A DNA stretch of 47,045 bases from Bacteroidaceae bacterium (GCA_017556045.1 JAFZFF010000049.1:1-47045), one strand, 5' to 3'; shown: positions 25,217 through 33,905, counted from the first letter of the stretch. The notes: generated by a model not told the origin, from the letters alone. Translations and numbers: made by a program.

Positions 25217-25945
25217 ATGAAAAAAGTATTATTTCCCTTGATGGTATTGTTAGCTGTAGCTTGTACGGTAGGTATATACTATTTGGTCTTTGATGGTGAT
25301 ACGACAAAATTGTTTTACATAAACACTATTGTCGCATGTTTGGCTGAGGTTCTTTTGCTCGCCAATATTCCTATCTGGTCTGGTGAGAAGATGATGACGG
25401 TGAAGAACGCTGCAGTGTCAGTGTCAATCAATGTATATGCTGTATCGTTGTTCTTGTGGTCTACCATTTATATGCTTGGTATATACGATTCTGAGAATGA
25501 GAATTACAAGTCTCTGTACATAGGATTGCTTTGTGCTACGCTTTTATTTGTCATCTTTTGTGGTGCTACTCTAATCGGTGGTGTGGCTACAGATAAGCAT
25601 GTGAAGGGATTAGAGATAGCAGTTGTCGAGAAAAAAATATATGTATTCTCGGTGCAGGAATCCTTGATGAACATTAAAGATGCTCTGCATGACGACAATT
25701 CAGAATGGAAAGACGAGACACTGCGAGCCATGCGAACGATAGCAGATAAGATAGGTGCAATGCCTACGGAAAAATTGAAAAAACATGGGGGCATTGCCGA
25801 TGAACTGAGAGTAAAGGTGCAGGAAATAGAGGGTTTGTGTGAAAGTCTTTCTGCAGCTGAAAATAGACAAGAATTGCAATCACAGATTACGCGAAAGATT
25901 GATCGACTGAAAAATTATTTAGTAACAATAAAAACGATAATGTAA
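25217..25945 (+). CDS. Four-helix membrane protein with coiled-coil tail (242 aa)
   Basis: Hydrophobic segments at about 4-24, 33-53, 68-90 and 100-122, then a cytoplasmic helical domain (about 135-242) rich in Lys/Glu heptads (MRTIADKIGAMPTEKLKKHG; VQEIEGLCESLSAAENRQEL). No family is recognised. It is placed between the SPFH and TM2 genes, 2 nt before the latter, so it probably belongs to the same complex. Confidence 0.7.
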   Translation: MKKVLFPLMVLLAVACTVGIYYLVFDGDTTKLFYINTIVACLAEVLLLANIPIWSGEKMMTVKNAAVSVSINVYAVSLFLWSTIYMLGIYDSENENYKSLYIGLLCATLLFVIFCGATLIGGVATDKHVKGLEIAVVEKKIYVFSVQESLMNIKDALHDDNSEWKDETLRAMRTIADKIGAMPTEKLKKHGGIADELRVKVQEIEGLCESLSAAENRQELQSQITRKIDRLKNYLVTIKTIM

Positions 25946-25947
25946 CT

Positions 25948-26364
25948 ATGCAGGCAGAAATGAAATGTTCCACCTGTGGTGGCGATAAGTTTAAGTTTTT
26001 AGGAGGTAGCTCATTCAAGTGCGTCTATTGTGGCGCTACGGTCATCAATGAAAAGCAATCGCCAGAAGTAGAGAAGGAAATTGTATACGTACAAGCTCCC
26101 CAACCTCAATTTCAGCAGGCTTCTCAGCAAAATTATGAGCAAATAGATGGAGTAAAGAGTAAAGGACTTGCAGCTGCTCTTGCGTTCTTCCTTGGGGGGT
26201 TGGGTATGCACAAGTTTTATTTGGGTAAAGTGGGACAAGGTATACTCTATTTGTTATTTTGTTGGACATTTGTTCCCTCATTCATTGCATTAATCGATTT
26301 TATTGTATTGCTTTGTATGGGTGACGCCGAGTTTAATCAAAAGTATAATTGTGGTGAATCATGA
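25948..26364 (+). CDS. Zinc-ribbon TM2-domain membrane protein (138 aa)
   Basis: The N-terminal zinc ribbon has CSTC and CVYC pairs (residues about 6-30), followed by a Gln-rich linker and a TM2 domain (about 70-130): SKGLAAALAFFLGGLGMHKFYLGK, then WTFVPSFIALIDFI. TM2 proteins are small two-helix membrane proteins, often next to SPFH or zinc-ribbon genes. It is the last gene of the operon; a terminator follows. Confidence 0.88.
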   Translation: MQAEMKCSTCGGDKFKFLGGSSFKCVYCGATVINEKQSPEVEKEIVYVQAPQPQFQQASQQNYEQIDGVKSKGLAAALAFFLGGLGMHKFYLGKVGQGILYLLFCWTFVPSFIALIDFIVLLCMGDAEFNQKYNCGES

Positions 26365-26388
26365 TCGCTTAACCCATATATACAAATA

Positions 26389-26420
26389 AAACGGCTATCT
26401 GCGGGTAGCCGTTTTTTCTT
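26389..26420 (+). terminator. Intrinsic terminator after the SPFH/TM2 operon
   Basis: AAACGGCTA pairs with TAGCCGTTT, followed by TTTCTT. Confidence 0.88.
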
Positions 26421-26441
26421 ACAGAGTGTATGAGGTATCCC

Positions 26442-26474
26442 GCGCACAGTGCGTTGCAGTGCGCACAGTGAAAA
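26442..26474 (+). repeat. CAGTRCGTTGCAGTRC dispersed repeat, copy B
   Basis: Begins gcgcacagtgcgttgcagtg; matches copy D (30795) at all but a few purine/purine and pyrimidine changes. A partial further copy (gtgcgttgcaa) follows at 26480. Confidence 0.75.
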
Positions 26475-26573
26475 CTGCGGTGCGTTGCAAGGGAGGTGAT
26501 ATAGTCTAATACTTATATTTTAAATCTAATAAATATCATATAGGTATATATAGTACTATGTAACATCATTATC

Positions 26574-26617
26574 GCACCTGCGATAATCTGCGCATGCACC
26601 TGCGATAATTACTGCAC
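26574..26617 (+). repeat. 22-bp period repeat: GCACCTGCGATAAT units
   Basis: Two units starting at 26574 and 26596 (exactly 22 bp) share GCACCTGCGATAAT. A third, degenerate GCAC start follows at 26618. The word CACCTGCGATAA also occurs at about 46602. Confidence 0.7.
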
Positions 26618-26638
26618 GCACTGCAACGCACTGTGCGC
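26609..26638 (-). repeat. CAGTRCGTTGCAGTRC dispersed repeat, copy C (inverted relative to B)
   Basis: On the minus strand it reads gcgcacagtgcgttgcagtg then cgtgcagtaa. With copy B it forms an inverted pair flanking about 130 bp of A/T-rich DNA. Confidence 0.72.
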
Positions 26639-26650
26639 CGCGGCGCAGGG

Positions 26651-26684
26651 AAAAACAATACGGCAGGTCATGTGACCTGCCGTA
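26651..26684 (-). terminator. Intrinsic terminator after the SLC13-type transporter gene
   Basis: ACGGCAGGTCA/TGACCTGCCGT is a perfect 11-bp stem; on the minus strand it is followed by TTGTTTTTCCC. Confidence 0.88.
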
Positions 26685-26698
26685 ATAGTATCGGGATT

Positions 26699-28582
26699 CT
26701 AAAATGCAAATAGCAAAGGAAGTGCGAAGATCATCACTATGCCCATGAGGATCTGGAGGGGGAGACCCACCTTGATGAAGTCCATGAAGGTGTATTGGCC
26801 TGCGGGCAGTACCAGGGCATTGGGCGGTGTAGAGAAGGGTGAGGCAAAGCACATGCTCGCAGCTACTGACACCGCAAACAGGAAGGCGATGGGGCTGACG
26901 CCGATGCCTACAGCACACTGCAGGGCGATGGGGGCCATGAGCACAGCCGTCACGGTATTGCTGATAAAGATGGTCATAATTGATGTAGCGAAGTATACGG
27001 CTGCCAGAGCTACGTGGGGGCTGCTGCCACCGAAGGTGTTGACGATAAACTCGGCGATGGCGCTCGATACGCCTGTCTTCTCCAACGCTGTAGACATGGG
27101 GAGCATGGCGGCAAAGAGCACGATGGTCTGCCAGTTGATGGTCTTATACGCTGCCTCTACGCTACGCACACATCCGGTGATGACCATCATCACAGAGGCC
27201 AAGAGCACGGCGGTGACGGGGGCTACGGGGATGGAGTCTACGCACATCATCATGATCATGGCTACCATGATGAGGGCCGCTACAGGAGCCTTGTAGTCGA
27301 GGGTTACCTTAGCGGCCTCTTGCAGGGGCTCGCCCAGCACGACCCAGTTGTCTGACTCACTACGCAGACGGGCGATGTCCTTCCAGGTACCTTGTACGAG
27401 GAGCACGTCAGACTCGTGTATCTTCTCTGCACCGAGGTTGTGGAGCAGGTACTCGCCATCGCGGCGGATGCCGAGGACATTGATGTTAAACTTATTGCGC
27501 AGACCGATGTCCATGATCTTGCGGCCTGTCATCGATGATGAGGGCATGATGAGGATCTCGGCGATACCGATGTCGTAGAAGTCGAGCGAGGCGTTAGATG
27601 AGCTGCCCTCGATCTCGTCGGTGTGGTTGTCGATGAGGCGCAGGGTATAGTCGTCGGCAAACTGCTGCACCTTGTCGATATCACCAGAGAGGTAGATGAC
27701 GTCGCCCTGCTGGAGCACGAGGGTGGGAGAGGCGAGCTGTTGGTTTACGGTGCGCACAAACTTGTTGTGGCCGGCGCTGCGGCGCAGCTCGATGACGTTG
27801 ACACCATACAGGCGGTATATGTCGAGGTCGATGATGGTATTGCCTATCACCTTAGAGGCCTCGGTGACGTGTACGCGGAAGAGGTTGTCGGCGAGGCCAT
27901 ACTCCTTGACCAGCTCATTCAGCGACTTGCCGCCCTGCTTGCTGCTCTTCTCGCCCGCCTTGGGGGTGAGGAAGATCTTGGTCAGGGGCATGAGTACGAG
28001 GATGCCCACCACGAGGGTGATGACGCCCACGGGCAGGAAGGTGAAGAAGCCGATGTCGGGCAATGATGAGGCTACGAGGCCATTGGCCTTGGCATTGGCC
28101 AGGGTCTCCTGGATGATAAGGTTCGGAGGCGTACCGATCAGTGTCATCATACCACCCATGCTGCTGGCGAAGGCCAAGGGCATGAGCAGACGACGTGCCG
28201 AGGTGCCTGCATAGGCAGCCATACTCACTACGATGGGCAGCATCAGCGCCACGGTGCCGGTGTTGCTCACAAATCCGCCGATGGCAGCCGTCACGAGCAT
28301 TACGAGGAGGAAGAGGCGTGTCTCGCTGGTGCCGGCGAGCTTGATTACCTGTCCGCCGATCATCTTGGCCAGACCGGTCTGGAAGATACCGCCACCTACG
28401 ATGAAGAGGCCCACCATCATGATGACGGTGGTGTTAGAGAAGCCTGCCAGTGCCTCTGTGGGGTTTAGTATCTGACAGAGCAGCAGGGACAGCAGCGCAC
28501 ACAGCGCTACGAGGTCAGATCTCACCTTGCCGCTGACGAAGAGGGCGGCCGAGATCAAGAGGATAATTACGGTTGTCAACAT
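26699..28582 (-). CDS. SLC13/DASS-family anion transporter with two RCK_C (TrkA-C) domains (627 aa)
   Basis: Two homologous membrane halves flank a cytoplasmic region. Each half has an SNT motif (SNTGTVALMLP near 106 and SNTVTAVLMAP near 547) and a GTPPN or STPPN loop, as in sodium/dicarboxylate or sulfate symporters. Between them (about 205-400) are two RCK_C-type domains (VHVTEASKVIGNTIIDL..; MPSSSMTGRKIMDIGLR..) that usually bind a regulatory ligand. Length and layout match the SLC13 members annotated as sulfate, phosphate or dicarboxylate permeases. The substrate cannot be told. Confidence 0.9.
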   Translation of the reverse strand: MLTTVIILLISAALFVSGKVRSDLVALCALLSLLLCQILNPTEALAGFSNTTVIMMVGLFIVGGGIFQTGLAKMIGGQVIKLAGTSETRLFLLVMLVTAAIGGFVSNTGTVALMLPIVVSMAAYAGTSARRLLMPLAFASSMGGMMTLIGTPPNLIIQETLANAKANGLVASSLPDIGFFTFLPVGVITLVVGILVLMPLTKIFLTPKAGEKSSKQGGKSLNELVKEYGLADNLFRVHVTEASKVIGNTIIDLDIYRLYGVNVIELRRSAGHNKFVRTVNQQLASPTLVLQQGDVIYLSGDIDKVQQFADDYTLRLIDNHTDEIEGSSSNASLDFYDIGIAEILIMPSSSMTGRKIMDIGLRNKFNINVLGIRRDGEYLLHNLGAEKIHESDVLLVQGTWKDIARLRSESDNWVVLGEPLQEAAKVTLDYKAPVAALIMVAMIMMMCVDSIPVAPVTAVLLASVMMVITGCVRSVEAAYKTINWQTIVLFAAMLPMSTALEKTGVSSAIAEFIVNTFGGSSPHVALAAVYFATSIMTIFISNTVTAVLMAPIALQCAVGIGVSPIAFLFAVSVAASMCFASPFSTPPNALVLPAGQYTFMDFIKVGLPLQILMGIVMIFALPLLFAF

Positions 28583-28612
28583 ATCTACTAAAATCTATTT
28601 TCAAAACGGGCG

Positions 28613-28620
28613 CAAAGGTA
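28613..28620 (-). promoter_or_regulatory. -7 box for the SLC13-type transporter gene
   Basis: TACCTTTG on the minus strand, about 30 nt upstream of the start codon. Confidence 0.6.
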
Positions 28621-28687
28621 CGAAATAAATGCGAATTTTCCGCTGTTTCGTTTGCATAGTTCGAGAATCTTAGCGAACTTTGCCTGC

Positions 28688-29533
28688 ATGAAGAAGTATA
28701 TATTGACCATCTCCCTGCTCATGGGGCTGCTGATGCCTGTGGCTGCGCAGTCGCTCTCGGGCTCGCGCTTCGAGGAGCGTAGCCTCTCGCTGGGCGGAGG
28801 ATATACGAATATGGTCGACACCTATCTCTCGCCCTTGCGCTATGGCGGTGGCAATGTGTCGCTCATGAGCGAGTGTTTCTCTCAGACAACAATTCCAGGT
28901 GGCCGATGGTTTGCCCAGTCGCTCTTTGTGTTGCATGGCGACTACGCCACACCGGCCTCGGGCAACGGACTCACAGTAGGGGGCATGGGCGACTATAGCT
29001 ATACGTGGTACTATGAAGCTCCCCTCTTATCGCCCCAAGGAGGGAAGTTGCGATTGTTTGTGGGTCCGCAAGCACAGCTGCGTCTCGGCGGCATCTATAA
29101 CCTGCGTGGCTCAAACAACCCTGCGCAGCTCAAGCTGGGGGCCAACCTCGCTGCCTCGGCCATGGCCAAGTATGGCTTTGCGCTGTGGGATACCCCGATG
29201 GGTGTGCGCCTGCAGGCCGATGTGCCTCTGCTCGGCGTAGCCTTCGGTCCCGACTACGGACAGTCATACTACGAGATCTTCTACCTCGGACAGGGCGAAG
29301 GGTGTGTACACATGACCTCGCTGCACAACAACCTCTCACTGCGCACCCACCTCAGCTACGACCTGCAGCTGCGCCCCTGTACGCTGCGCCTCACGCTGGC
29401 CAACGACCTCTACCAGTGGACACTCGCTGGGAAGCACTACCGCATGTTTACCCACTCGGTGATGCTGGGCGTGGTGAAGAACCTCTACCGCGTCGTACGG
29501 GATGAAGAGGCAAGTAGGTATATACCTTATTGA
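28688..29533 (+). CDS. DUF3316 family outer membrane-type protein (281 aa)
   Basis: ATG at 28688 is chosen because it starts the signal peptide MKKYILTISLLMGLLMPVAA; the upstream frame has only rare start codons. The body matches the Bacteroidales DUF3316 pattern: MVDTYLSPLRYGG, then YNLRGSNNPAQLKLGANLA, DVPLLGVAFGPDYGQSYYEIF and SLHNNLSLR. Amphipathic strands throughout suggest a beta barrel. Function is unknown. A TTTG...GAACTTTG pair just upstream could give a nearly leaderless transcript. Confidence 0.85.
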   Translation: MKKYILTISLLMGLLMPVAAQSLSGSRFEERSLSLGGGYTNMVDTYLSPLRYGGGNVSLMSECFSQTTIPGGRWFAQSLFVLHGDYATPASGNGLTVGGMGDYSYTWYYEAPLLSPQGGKLRLFVGPQAQLRLGGIYNLRGSNNPAQLKLGANLAASAMAKYGFALWDTPMGVRLQADVPLLGVAFGPDYGQSYYEIFYLGQGEGCVHMTSLHNNLSLRTHLSYDLQLRPCTLRLTLANDLYQWTLAGKHYRMFTHSVMLGVVKNLYRVVRDEEASRYIPY

Positions 29534-29585
29534 AGGAGTTCAGGAGTGTAGGAGTTCAGACAATAGTATATAACTGATTTTTATT

Positions 29586-30623
29586 ATGCCGGTCCATAAA
29601 CATTTTCAATTCTCAATTTTCAATTCTCAATTTATTATAGCGCTTTGTGCTATGATATTCGCCTCGTGTTCCCCGATCGAGGAGTATGACAATACCCCCA
29701 CGGGAAACTTCGAAGCCTTGTGGAACATCATCGACGAGCACTACTGCTTCTTTGACTACAAGGCTGATGAGTATGGCCTCAATTGGGACAACATCTACCG
29801 CAGATATAAACGCAAGATCGATGATGGCATGAGTAGCATGGGACTCTTCGAAGTCTTGGGCGATATGCTCGACGAACTGCGCGATGGCCATGTCAACCTC
29901 TATGCTGCTCACGACGTGGCACGCTACTGGGACTTCCGTGAGGGCTATGCCACCAACTTCAGCGAAGAGATACAGACCCACTACCTCGGCACCGACTATA
30001 AGATAGCCTCGGGCCTGCGCTATACCATCTTGCCCGACAACATCGGCTACGTCTACGTGCCCTCCTTCTCCAACAGTATTGGCGAGGGTAACCTCGATGA
30101 GTGCCTCTATGCCTTGGCGCTCTGTCGCGGACTCATCATCGACGTGCGTAGCAATGGGGGAGGCAACCTCTCCTATGCCGAGACTCTGGCGGCCCGCTTC
30201 ACCAACGAGCGTGTCCTCACAGGCTACATCTGCCACAAGACCGGTACGGGCCACAGCGACTTCTCTGAGCCCCAGCCCGTATACCTTGAGAGCTCTAACG
30301 GCATACGCTGGCAGAAGCCCGTATGTGTGCTCGCCAACCGCGGCTCATATAGCGCCACCAACGACTTTGTCAAGATCATGCGCACCCTCCCTCTCGTCAC
30401 CATCGTAGGCGACCGCACGGGTGGTGGCTCAGGCCTCCCCTTCTCATCGGAGCTTCCCAATGGCTGGAGCGTACGCTTCTCGGCCTGTCCCTCCTTTGAT
30501 GTAGATATGCAGCACACCGAGTTTGGCATCGCTCCCGACATCCGTGTCGACATGACCGACGACGACCGTGCCCGCGGCGTAGATACCATCATCGAGACAG
30601 CCCGCGAGATATTGAGCCGATAA
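29586..30623 (+). CDS. S41 family peptidase lipoprotein (345 aa)
   Basis: Lipobox FASC (Cys about residue 28) after a signal peptide whose beginning (FQFSIFNSQF) is encoded by a caattctcaatttt repeat. It carries the Bacteroidales S41-like layout: an N-terminal helical part with WNIIDEHYCFF and LRDGHVNLY, then the C-terminal processing-peptidase core GLIIDVRSNGGGN, VLANRGSYSATNDFV (nucleophile Ser candidate) and VGDRTGGGSG. No PDZ domain is apparent. It should be a periplasmic or outer-membrane serine protease; the catalytic Lys is not obvious, so activity needs care. Confidence 0.88.
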   Translation: MPVHKHFQFSIFNSQFIIALCAMIFASCSPIEEYDNTPTGNFEALWNIIDEHYCFFDYKADEYGLNWDNIYRRYKRKIDDGMSSMGLFEVLGDMLDELRDGHVNLYAAHDVARYWDFREGYATNFSEEIQTHYLGTDYKIASGLRYTILPDNIGYVYVPSFSNSIGEGNLDECLYALALCRGLIIDVRSNGGGNLSYAETLAARFTNERVLTGYICHKTGTGHSDFSEPQPVYLESSNGIRWQKPVCVLANRGSYSATNDFVKIMRTLPLVTIVGDRTGGGSGLPFSSELPNGWSVRFSACPSFDVDMQHTEFGIAPDIRVDMTDDDRARGVDTIIETAREILSR

Positions 30624-30677
30624 GGTGCGGATGGTGAGAAATAGAGCTGCAGAGGAAAATAAATTGCCAATCATCGA

Positions 30678-30706
30678 TTGTAAATCAAATAAAAGTATTA
30701 CCTTTG
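30678..30706 (+). promoter_or_regulatory. Promoter of the tRNA-Leu gene
   Basis: TTG at 30678-30680 and TACCTTTG at 30699-30706, with an 18-nt spacer, 11 nt before the tRNA. Confidence 0.75.
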
Positions 30707-30717
30707 CACCCGCTATT

Positions 30718-30799
30718 GCGCTTGTGGCGAAATTGGTAGACGCGCCAGACTTAGGATCTGGTGTAGTGATACGTGTAGGTTCGAGTCCTATCAGGCGCA
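30718..30799 (+). tRNA. tRNA-Leu (anticodon TAG)
   Basis: Acceptor GCGCTTG/CAGGCGC, D stem GCG/CGC, anticodon stem CCAGA/TCTGG with loop CTTAGGA, long variable arm of 13 nt (class II), T arm GTAGG-TTCGAGT-CCTAT and discriminator A: 82 nt. CCA is not encoded. The 3' acceptor strand overlaps the start of dispersed repeat copy D. Confidence 0.95.
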
Positions 30800-30826
30800 C
30801 AGTACGTTGCAGTACATACAGTAAAA
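30795..30826 (+). repeat. CAGTRCGTTGCAGTRC dispersed repeat, copy D, abutting the tRNA
   Basis: Begins inside the tRNA acceptor strand (GCGCA) and continues cagtacgttgcagtacatac then agtaaaa. It has the same alignment as copies A-C. Confidence 0.75.
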
Positions 30827-30880
30827 TACGCATATAACTATCTGTCAATCAAGGCAAGCGGTTATGTGCGTATTCTTTTT
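30825..30880 (+). terminator. Intrinsic terminator of the tRNA-Leu transcript
   Basis: AATACGCATATAAC pairs with GTTATGTGCGTATT across a 22-nt loop, followed by CTTTTTG. Confidence 0.85.
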
Positions 30881-30940
30881 GTTGCTGACAGGAAGTAGGG
30901 TTTTTGTCAGCATTTTGTCAGCAAAGGTATGGGATAAAAC

Positions 30941-30975
30941 AAAAGCACCGTCTCGGGGACAGTGCTTTTTGCTTT
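30941..30975 (-). terminator. Intrinsic terminator after the T9SS cargo gene (bidirectional)
   Basis: AAAAGCACNGTC pairs with GACNGTGCTTTT; T-runs occur on both sides. Confidence 0.8.
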
Positions 30976-30993
30976 TTTAGGGTGATAGCCCTC

Positions 30994-33738
30994 TTATCTG
31001 ACAATCAGCTTGCTGGCCGATGCTTGCTTGTCACTCTTCACGACTACAAGGTAGATACCTGCAGAGAGCTGTCCGCGCAGGTCGATGGCGATGAGGCCTT
31101 CGGCAAGGGTAGTGCTGTAGAGTGTAGTGCCCGAGAGGGTGGTGACGCTCACTGTAGCACCTTCGGCAGCAGCAGGTACGTTCACGTAGAAGAGGCCGTC
31201 TGTGGGGTTGGGGTAGAGGGTCACGGCAAGCTGAGCACCCATGAGGTTGTCTATGCCGGCAATGTCGTGTGTGACGCTCCATACCACGGGCTCGGTAGCG
31301 GTGGCGATGGGTGCCTTGATGTAGAGGGTGCGCTCGGTGTCAGAGGCTGCAAAGAGGTAGGTCTTACCTACGGTGATGCCCTCTTCGTTGACGATGCTGG
31401 TCTGTACGAAGTCTTCCTTATATGCAGAGAGCGAGGTCTTCTCGTCGAGGTAGAAGGTCAGGCTACTGTAGTTCTTCACCGTGCTGCTGATGGTGAAGAG
31501 GGTCTCTTGGCCTGCAGGCAGGGTGTATGTATACCAGGTGTCAAAGCCGTTGGCGCCAGTGGTAAGGGTGTACTCTACATCGGCTACTGCCTGTATGGGG
31601 TCGGCAAAGCGCTCGCCAGGACGTGCCTCGGCAAAGGTGGGTGTGATGTAGTAGTTGTTGCCGTCTGTGTTGCCGGGGTCGGCGTTGATGGTGGTGCAGA
31701 TGTAGATGGTCTGTCCCTTCTCTACGTATACCTTACAGTACTTGTAACCTGCCATATATGCATTGTTGTAACGGCTGTCGTCGGAGCCATTGATCTCGTC
31801 GGCATCGCAGTCGCCTACCTTGACCTTGAGGTTTGAGCCACGACCAAGCTTTGCATATATGGTATAGAATCCGGTGCGGTCGGCATCGTAGCGGTGCCAT
31901 ACGGTGGTCTCGGGAGTATTGTCGAGCTCGATGGTCTTGCCGATCTCGCTGATGGCGATGGCGGTAGCGCATACGTCGCCCTCCTTGGCCTCTTCGAAGT
32001 GGGTGGTGAAGATTACATCTTCGCCCTCGTTGGCAAACGACATGATCTCAAAGAGGTAGCTGGTGCCTGCGGCTACGGGTATGCGGTATGAGCGTGTGGC
32101 CTTGCCCTGAGCGTTGGTGCCGTCGGTACGCACGTAGGTGATGGTCTTGCTGTCGCAGCCTGTGCGGAAGTAGATGCTCCAGTAATACTCGATGACGTTT
32201 TCTGAAGTAGTCTCGAAGGTGGCGAAGCCTGACTTCTCAGCAGTGAACTGGCGGTAGTTCATGATGTTGTCGCCACGGTCTTTGATGATGACGTCTTCGC
32301 CCAGGTTAAATACGATGGGGTTATCGCAATAGTCTCCTGCTACGATGGGGGTAGCGGTGAGGGTAACGGTATTGGTAGCCTCTGTATTGGTGCTGATACA
32401 GATGTACATAGACTGTCCCTCTCTGATGCGGTAGGTGTTGTACTCGTTCTTCATGTTACCTCCGTCGCGAGTGTAGAGCACGTGCTTCAGCGTGTCCGTT
32501 GCGGTCAGATGAATCTCTGCATCCTCTTCGGCAGTGTATACAAACCAGTAGTCGCGTATGGGACCGCTGAAAGTGTGATCGCCAGTACCGATCTTCTTGG
32601 CAGTCTCGAAGCTCTCGCTCTCGGCAGCCTCGCGCAAGGTCAGTGTCACGGCTTTGGCTACAGAGGATACGTTGCTGACGTTGAAGTTCATGATGAGGCT
32701 GTTGCCTGTGTACATGGGGTCGAGGTTGTATATACCCTTCTGCACGCTGTTGGTGACGTCGATGGGGCGCAGGTCGTCAGACTCGTAGTTGCAGTTCTCG
32801 AAGAAGGTGACGCTGCCCTTCCAGCCCTCAGCTACATCGACTTCCATGATTCGCTTGTCGCTCGCCTCGGTGAGATCAAGGCTGTAGAAGTTGTTGCCCT
32901 TTACGAGGTTCAGTGTAGCGGGCATATCGGTAATCTCTATCGGTGCCTTACAGTTCTCGCCCATGCGTGTGCTGATCATCTTGAATGTAGCGCTTGTGGG
33001 GCGACTGTTGGGGATGATGACGATGTAGGCGCTGTCTTTCTTGACTACAAATTCGTGGTCGTCGGTCTTAGAGTCCTGTGACACGTAGTTTAGCGGAGTG
33101 TCTACATCGCCATACTTTGCCTCCTCGACGTAGTAGACGAGGTACTCGCCAGTCACGATGCTGGCCACACCGTCGGAGGGAGCTACGAAACGGCAGAAGG
33201 TAGCATAGCTCAGCTCTTTCAAATAGTCAGAGTCATAGTTCTTGTACACGGGGAGTGTCACGCTCTTCTTCTCGGTCATGCTGATGGGCTCTTCCCACGA
33301 ACTGCCCTTTACATCCTCGCCGAAGAATTGGCTGCGCAGGGTCAGCATAGCCATGGTGCCTGCTGCGTCCTTGCTGGTAGAGAGGGTGAAGCGTATCTCA
33401 TCATCGGCAAAGACTTTGATCCATCCATATACGCCCACGCCATTTTCGTAGGGACCAGCCTCCTGCAGGGGAGAGTCGGCATCGTAGCTGCCATCGTGAT
33501 ACCAACCACCCCAGATGCTTACGGGTACGTTGTCATACACGCTTTGGTCGCTGGCATATACGTAGAATATACCATTGGCTGTCGCCTTGTAGCTAAAGGT
33601 GATGAGTGAGTCGGGGCGCATGCGCAGCTTTTTGGCGCTGCCATCCCATTGGGTCACGGTAGATGCCTCTTGTTGTGCATAGCTCGCAGTGGTGATACCT
33701 GCGAGGAGCATCAGAAATGTGTAGAGAAACTTCTTCAT
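30994..33738 (-). CDS. Secreted multirepeat protein with T9SS type A sorting domain (914 aa)
   Basis: Signal peptide (1-21, TASYAQ). About six beta-rich modules follow, each opening with a G-(D/E)-x-C-x-x-PI-like word (GENCKAPIEI, GDYCDNPIVF, GDVCATAIAI, GERFADPIQA). They resemble PPC-type domains that pack beside peptidases or act as adhesion modules. The C-terminal 75 residues are a classic T9SS type A signal: LAVTLYPNPTDGLFYVNV, then TLSGTTLYSTTL, LSAGIYLVVVKSD and KLIVR. The protein should cross the outer membrane by type IX secretion and be anchored to the surface. No catalytic domain is seen. Confidence 0.88.
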   Translation of the reverse strand: MKKFLYTFLMLLAGITTASYAQQEASTVTQWDGSAKKLRMRPDSLITFSYKATANGIFYVYASDQSVYDNVPVSIWGGWYHDGSYDADSPLQEAGPYENGVGVYGWIKVFADDEIRFTLSTSKDAAGTMAMLTLRSQFFGEDVKGSSWEEPISMTEKKSVTLPVYKNYDSDYLKELSYATFCRFVAPSDGVASIVTGEYLVYYVEEAKYGDVDTPLNYVSQDSKTDDHEFVVKKDSAYIVIIPNSRPTSATFKMISTRMGENCKAPIEITDMPATLNLVKGNNFYSLDLTEASDKRIMEVDVAEGWKGSVTFFENCNYESDDLRPIDVTNSVQKGIYNLDPMYTGNSLIMNFNVSNVSSVAKAVTLTLREAAESESFETAKKIGTGDHTFSGPIRDYWFVYTAEEDAEIHLTATDTLKHVLYTRDGGNMKNEYNTYRIREGQSMYICISTNTEATNTVTLTATPIVAGDYCDNPIVFNLGEDVIIKDRGDNIMNYRQFTAEKSGFATFETTSENVIEYYWSIYFRTGCDSKTITYVRTDGTNAQGKATRSYRIPVAAGTSYLFEIMSFANEGEDVIFTTHFEEAKEGDVCATAIAISEIGKTIELDNTPETTVWHRYDADRTGFYTIYAKLGRGSNLKVKVGDCDADEINGSDDSRYNNAYMAGYKYCKVYVEKGQTIYICTTINADPGNTDGNNYYITPTFAEARPGERFADPIQAVADVEYTLTTGANGFDTWYTYTLPAGQETLFTISSTVKNYSSLTFYLDEKTSLSAYKEDFVQTSIVNEEGITVGKTYLFAASDTERTLYIKAPIATATEPVVWSVTHDIAGIDNLMGAQLAVTLYPNPTDGLFYVNVPAAAEGATVSVTTLSGTTLYSTTLAEGLIAIDLRGQLSAGIYLVVVKSDKQASASKLIVR

Positions 33739-33845
33739 TGTTCTATTTGTTGTTATAATTACTATTTATCAGCAAATTGTATACCAGACGTGTCGTCCTT
33801 ATAGTTACTGTAGCATCCTCTCTGTTAATGCCGACAAAAACGGTG

Positions 33846-33853
33846 CAAAAATA
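33846..33853 (-). promoter_or_regulatory. -7 box for the T9SS cargo gene
   Basis: TATTTTTG on the minus strand, about 108 nt upstream of the start codon; no clear -33 element. Confidence 0.45.
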
Positions 33854-33897
33854 GTGAATTAAGGGCTACTATCATAGTAAATAATATTATTTTTGTG

Positions 33898-33905
33898 TAA
33901 ATTTG
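33898..33905 (+). promoter_or_regulatory. -7 box for gpmI
   Basis: TAAATTTG 67 nt upstream of the gpmI start; leader of about 60 nt. Confidence 0.55.

Noticed and set aside
30718-30826. Integration (att) site of a genomic island at tRNA-Leu
   Set aside because: No integrase and no second copy of the tRNA 3' end; the repeat copies elsewhere are not tRNA fragments.
30904-31836. 310-aa plus-strand ORF
   Set aside because: Antisense of the T9SS cargo gene; Gly/Val/Cys-rich shadow with no family match.
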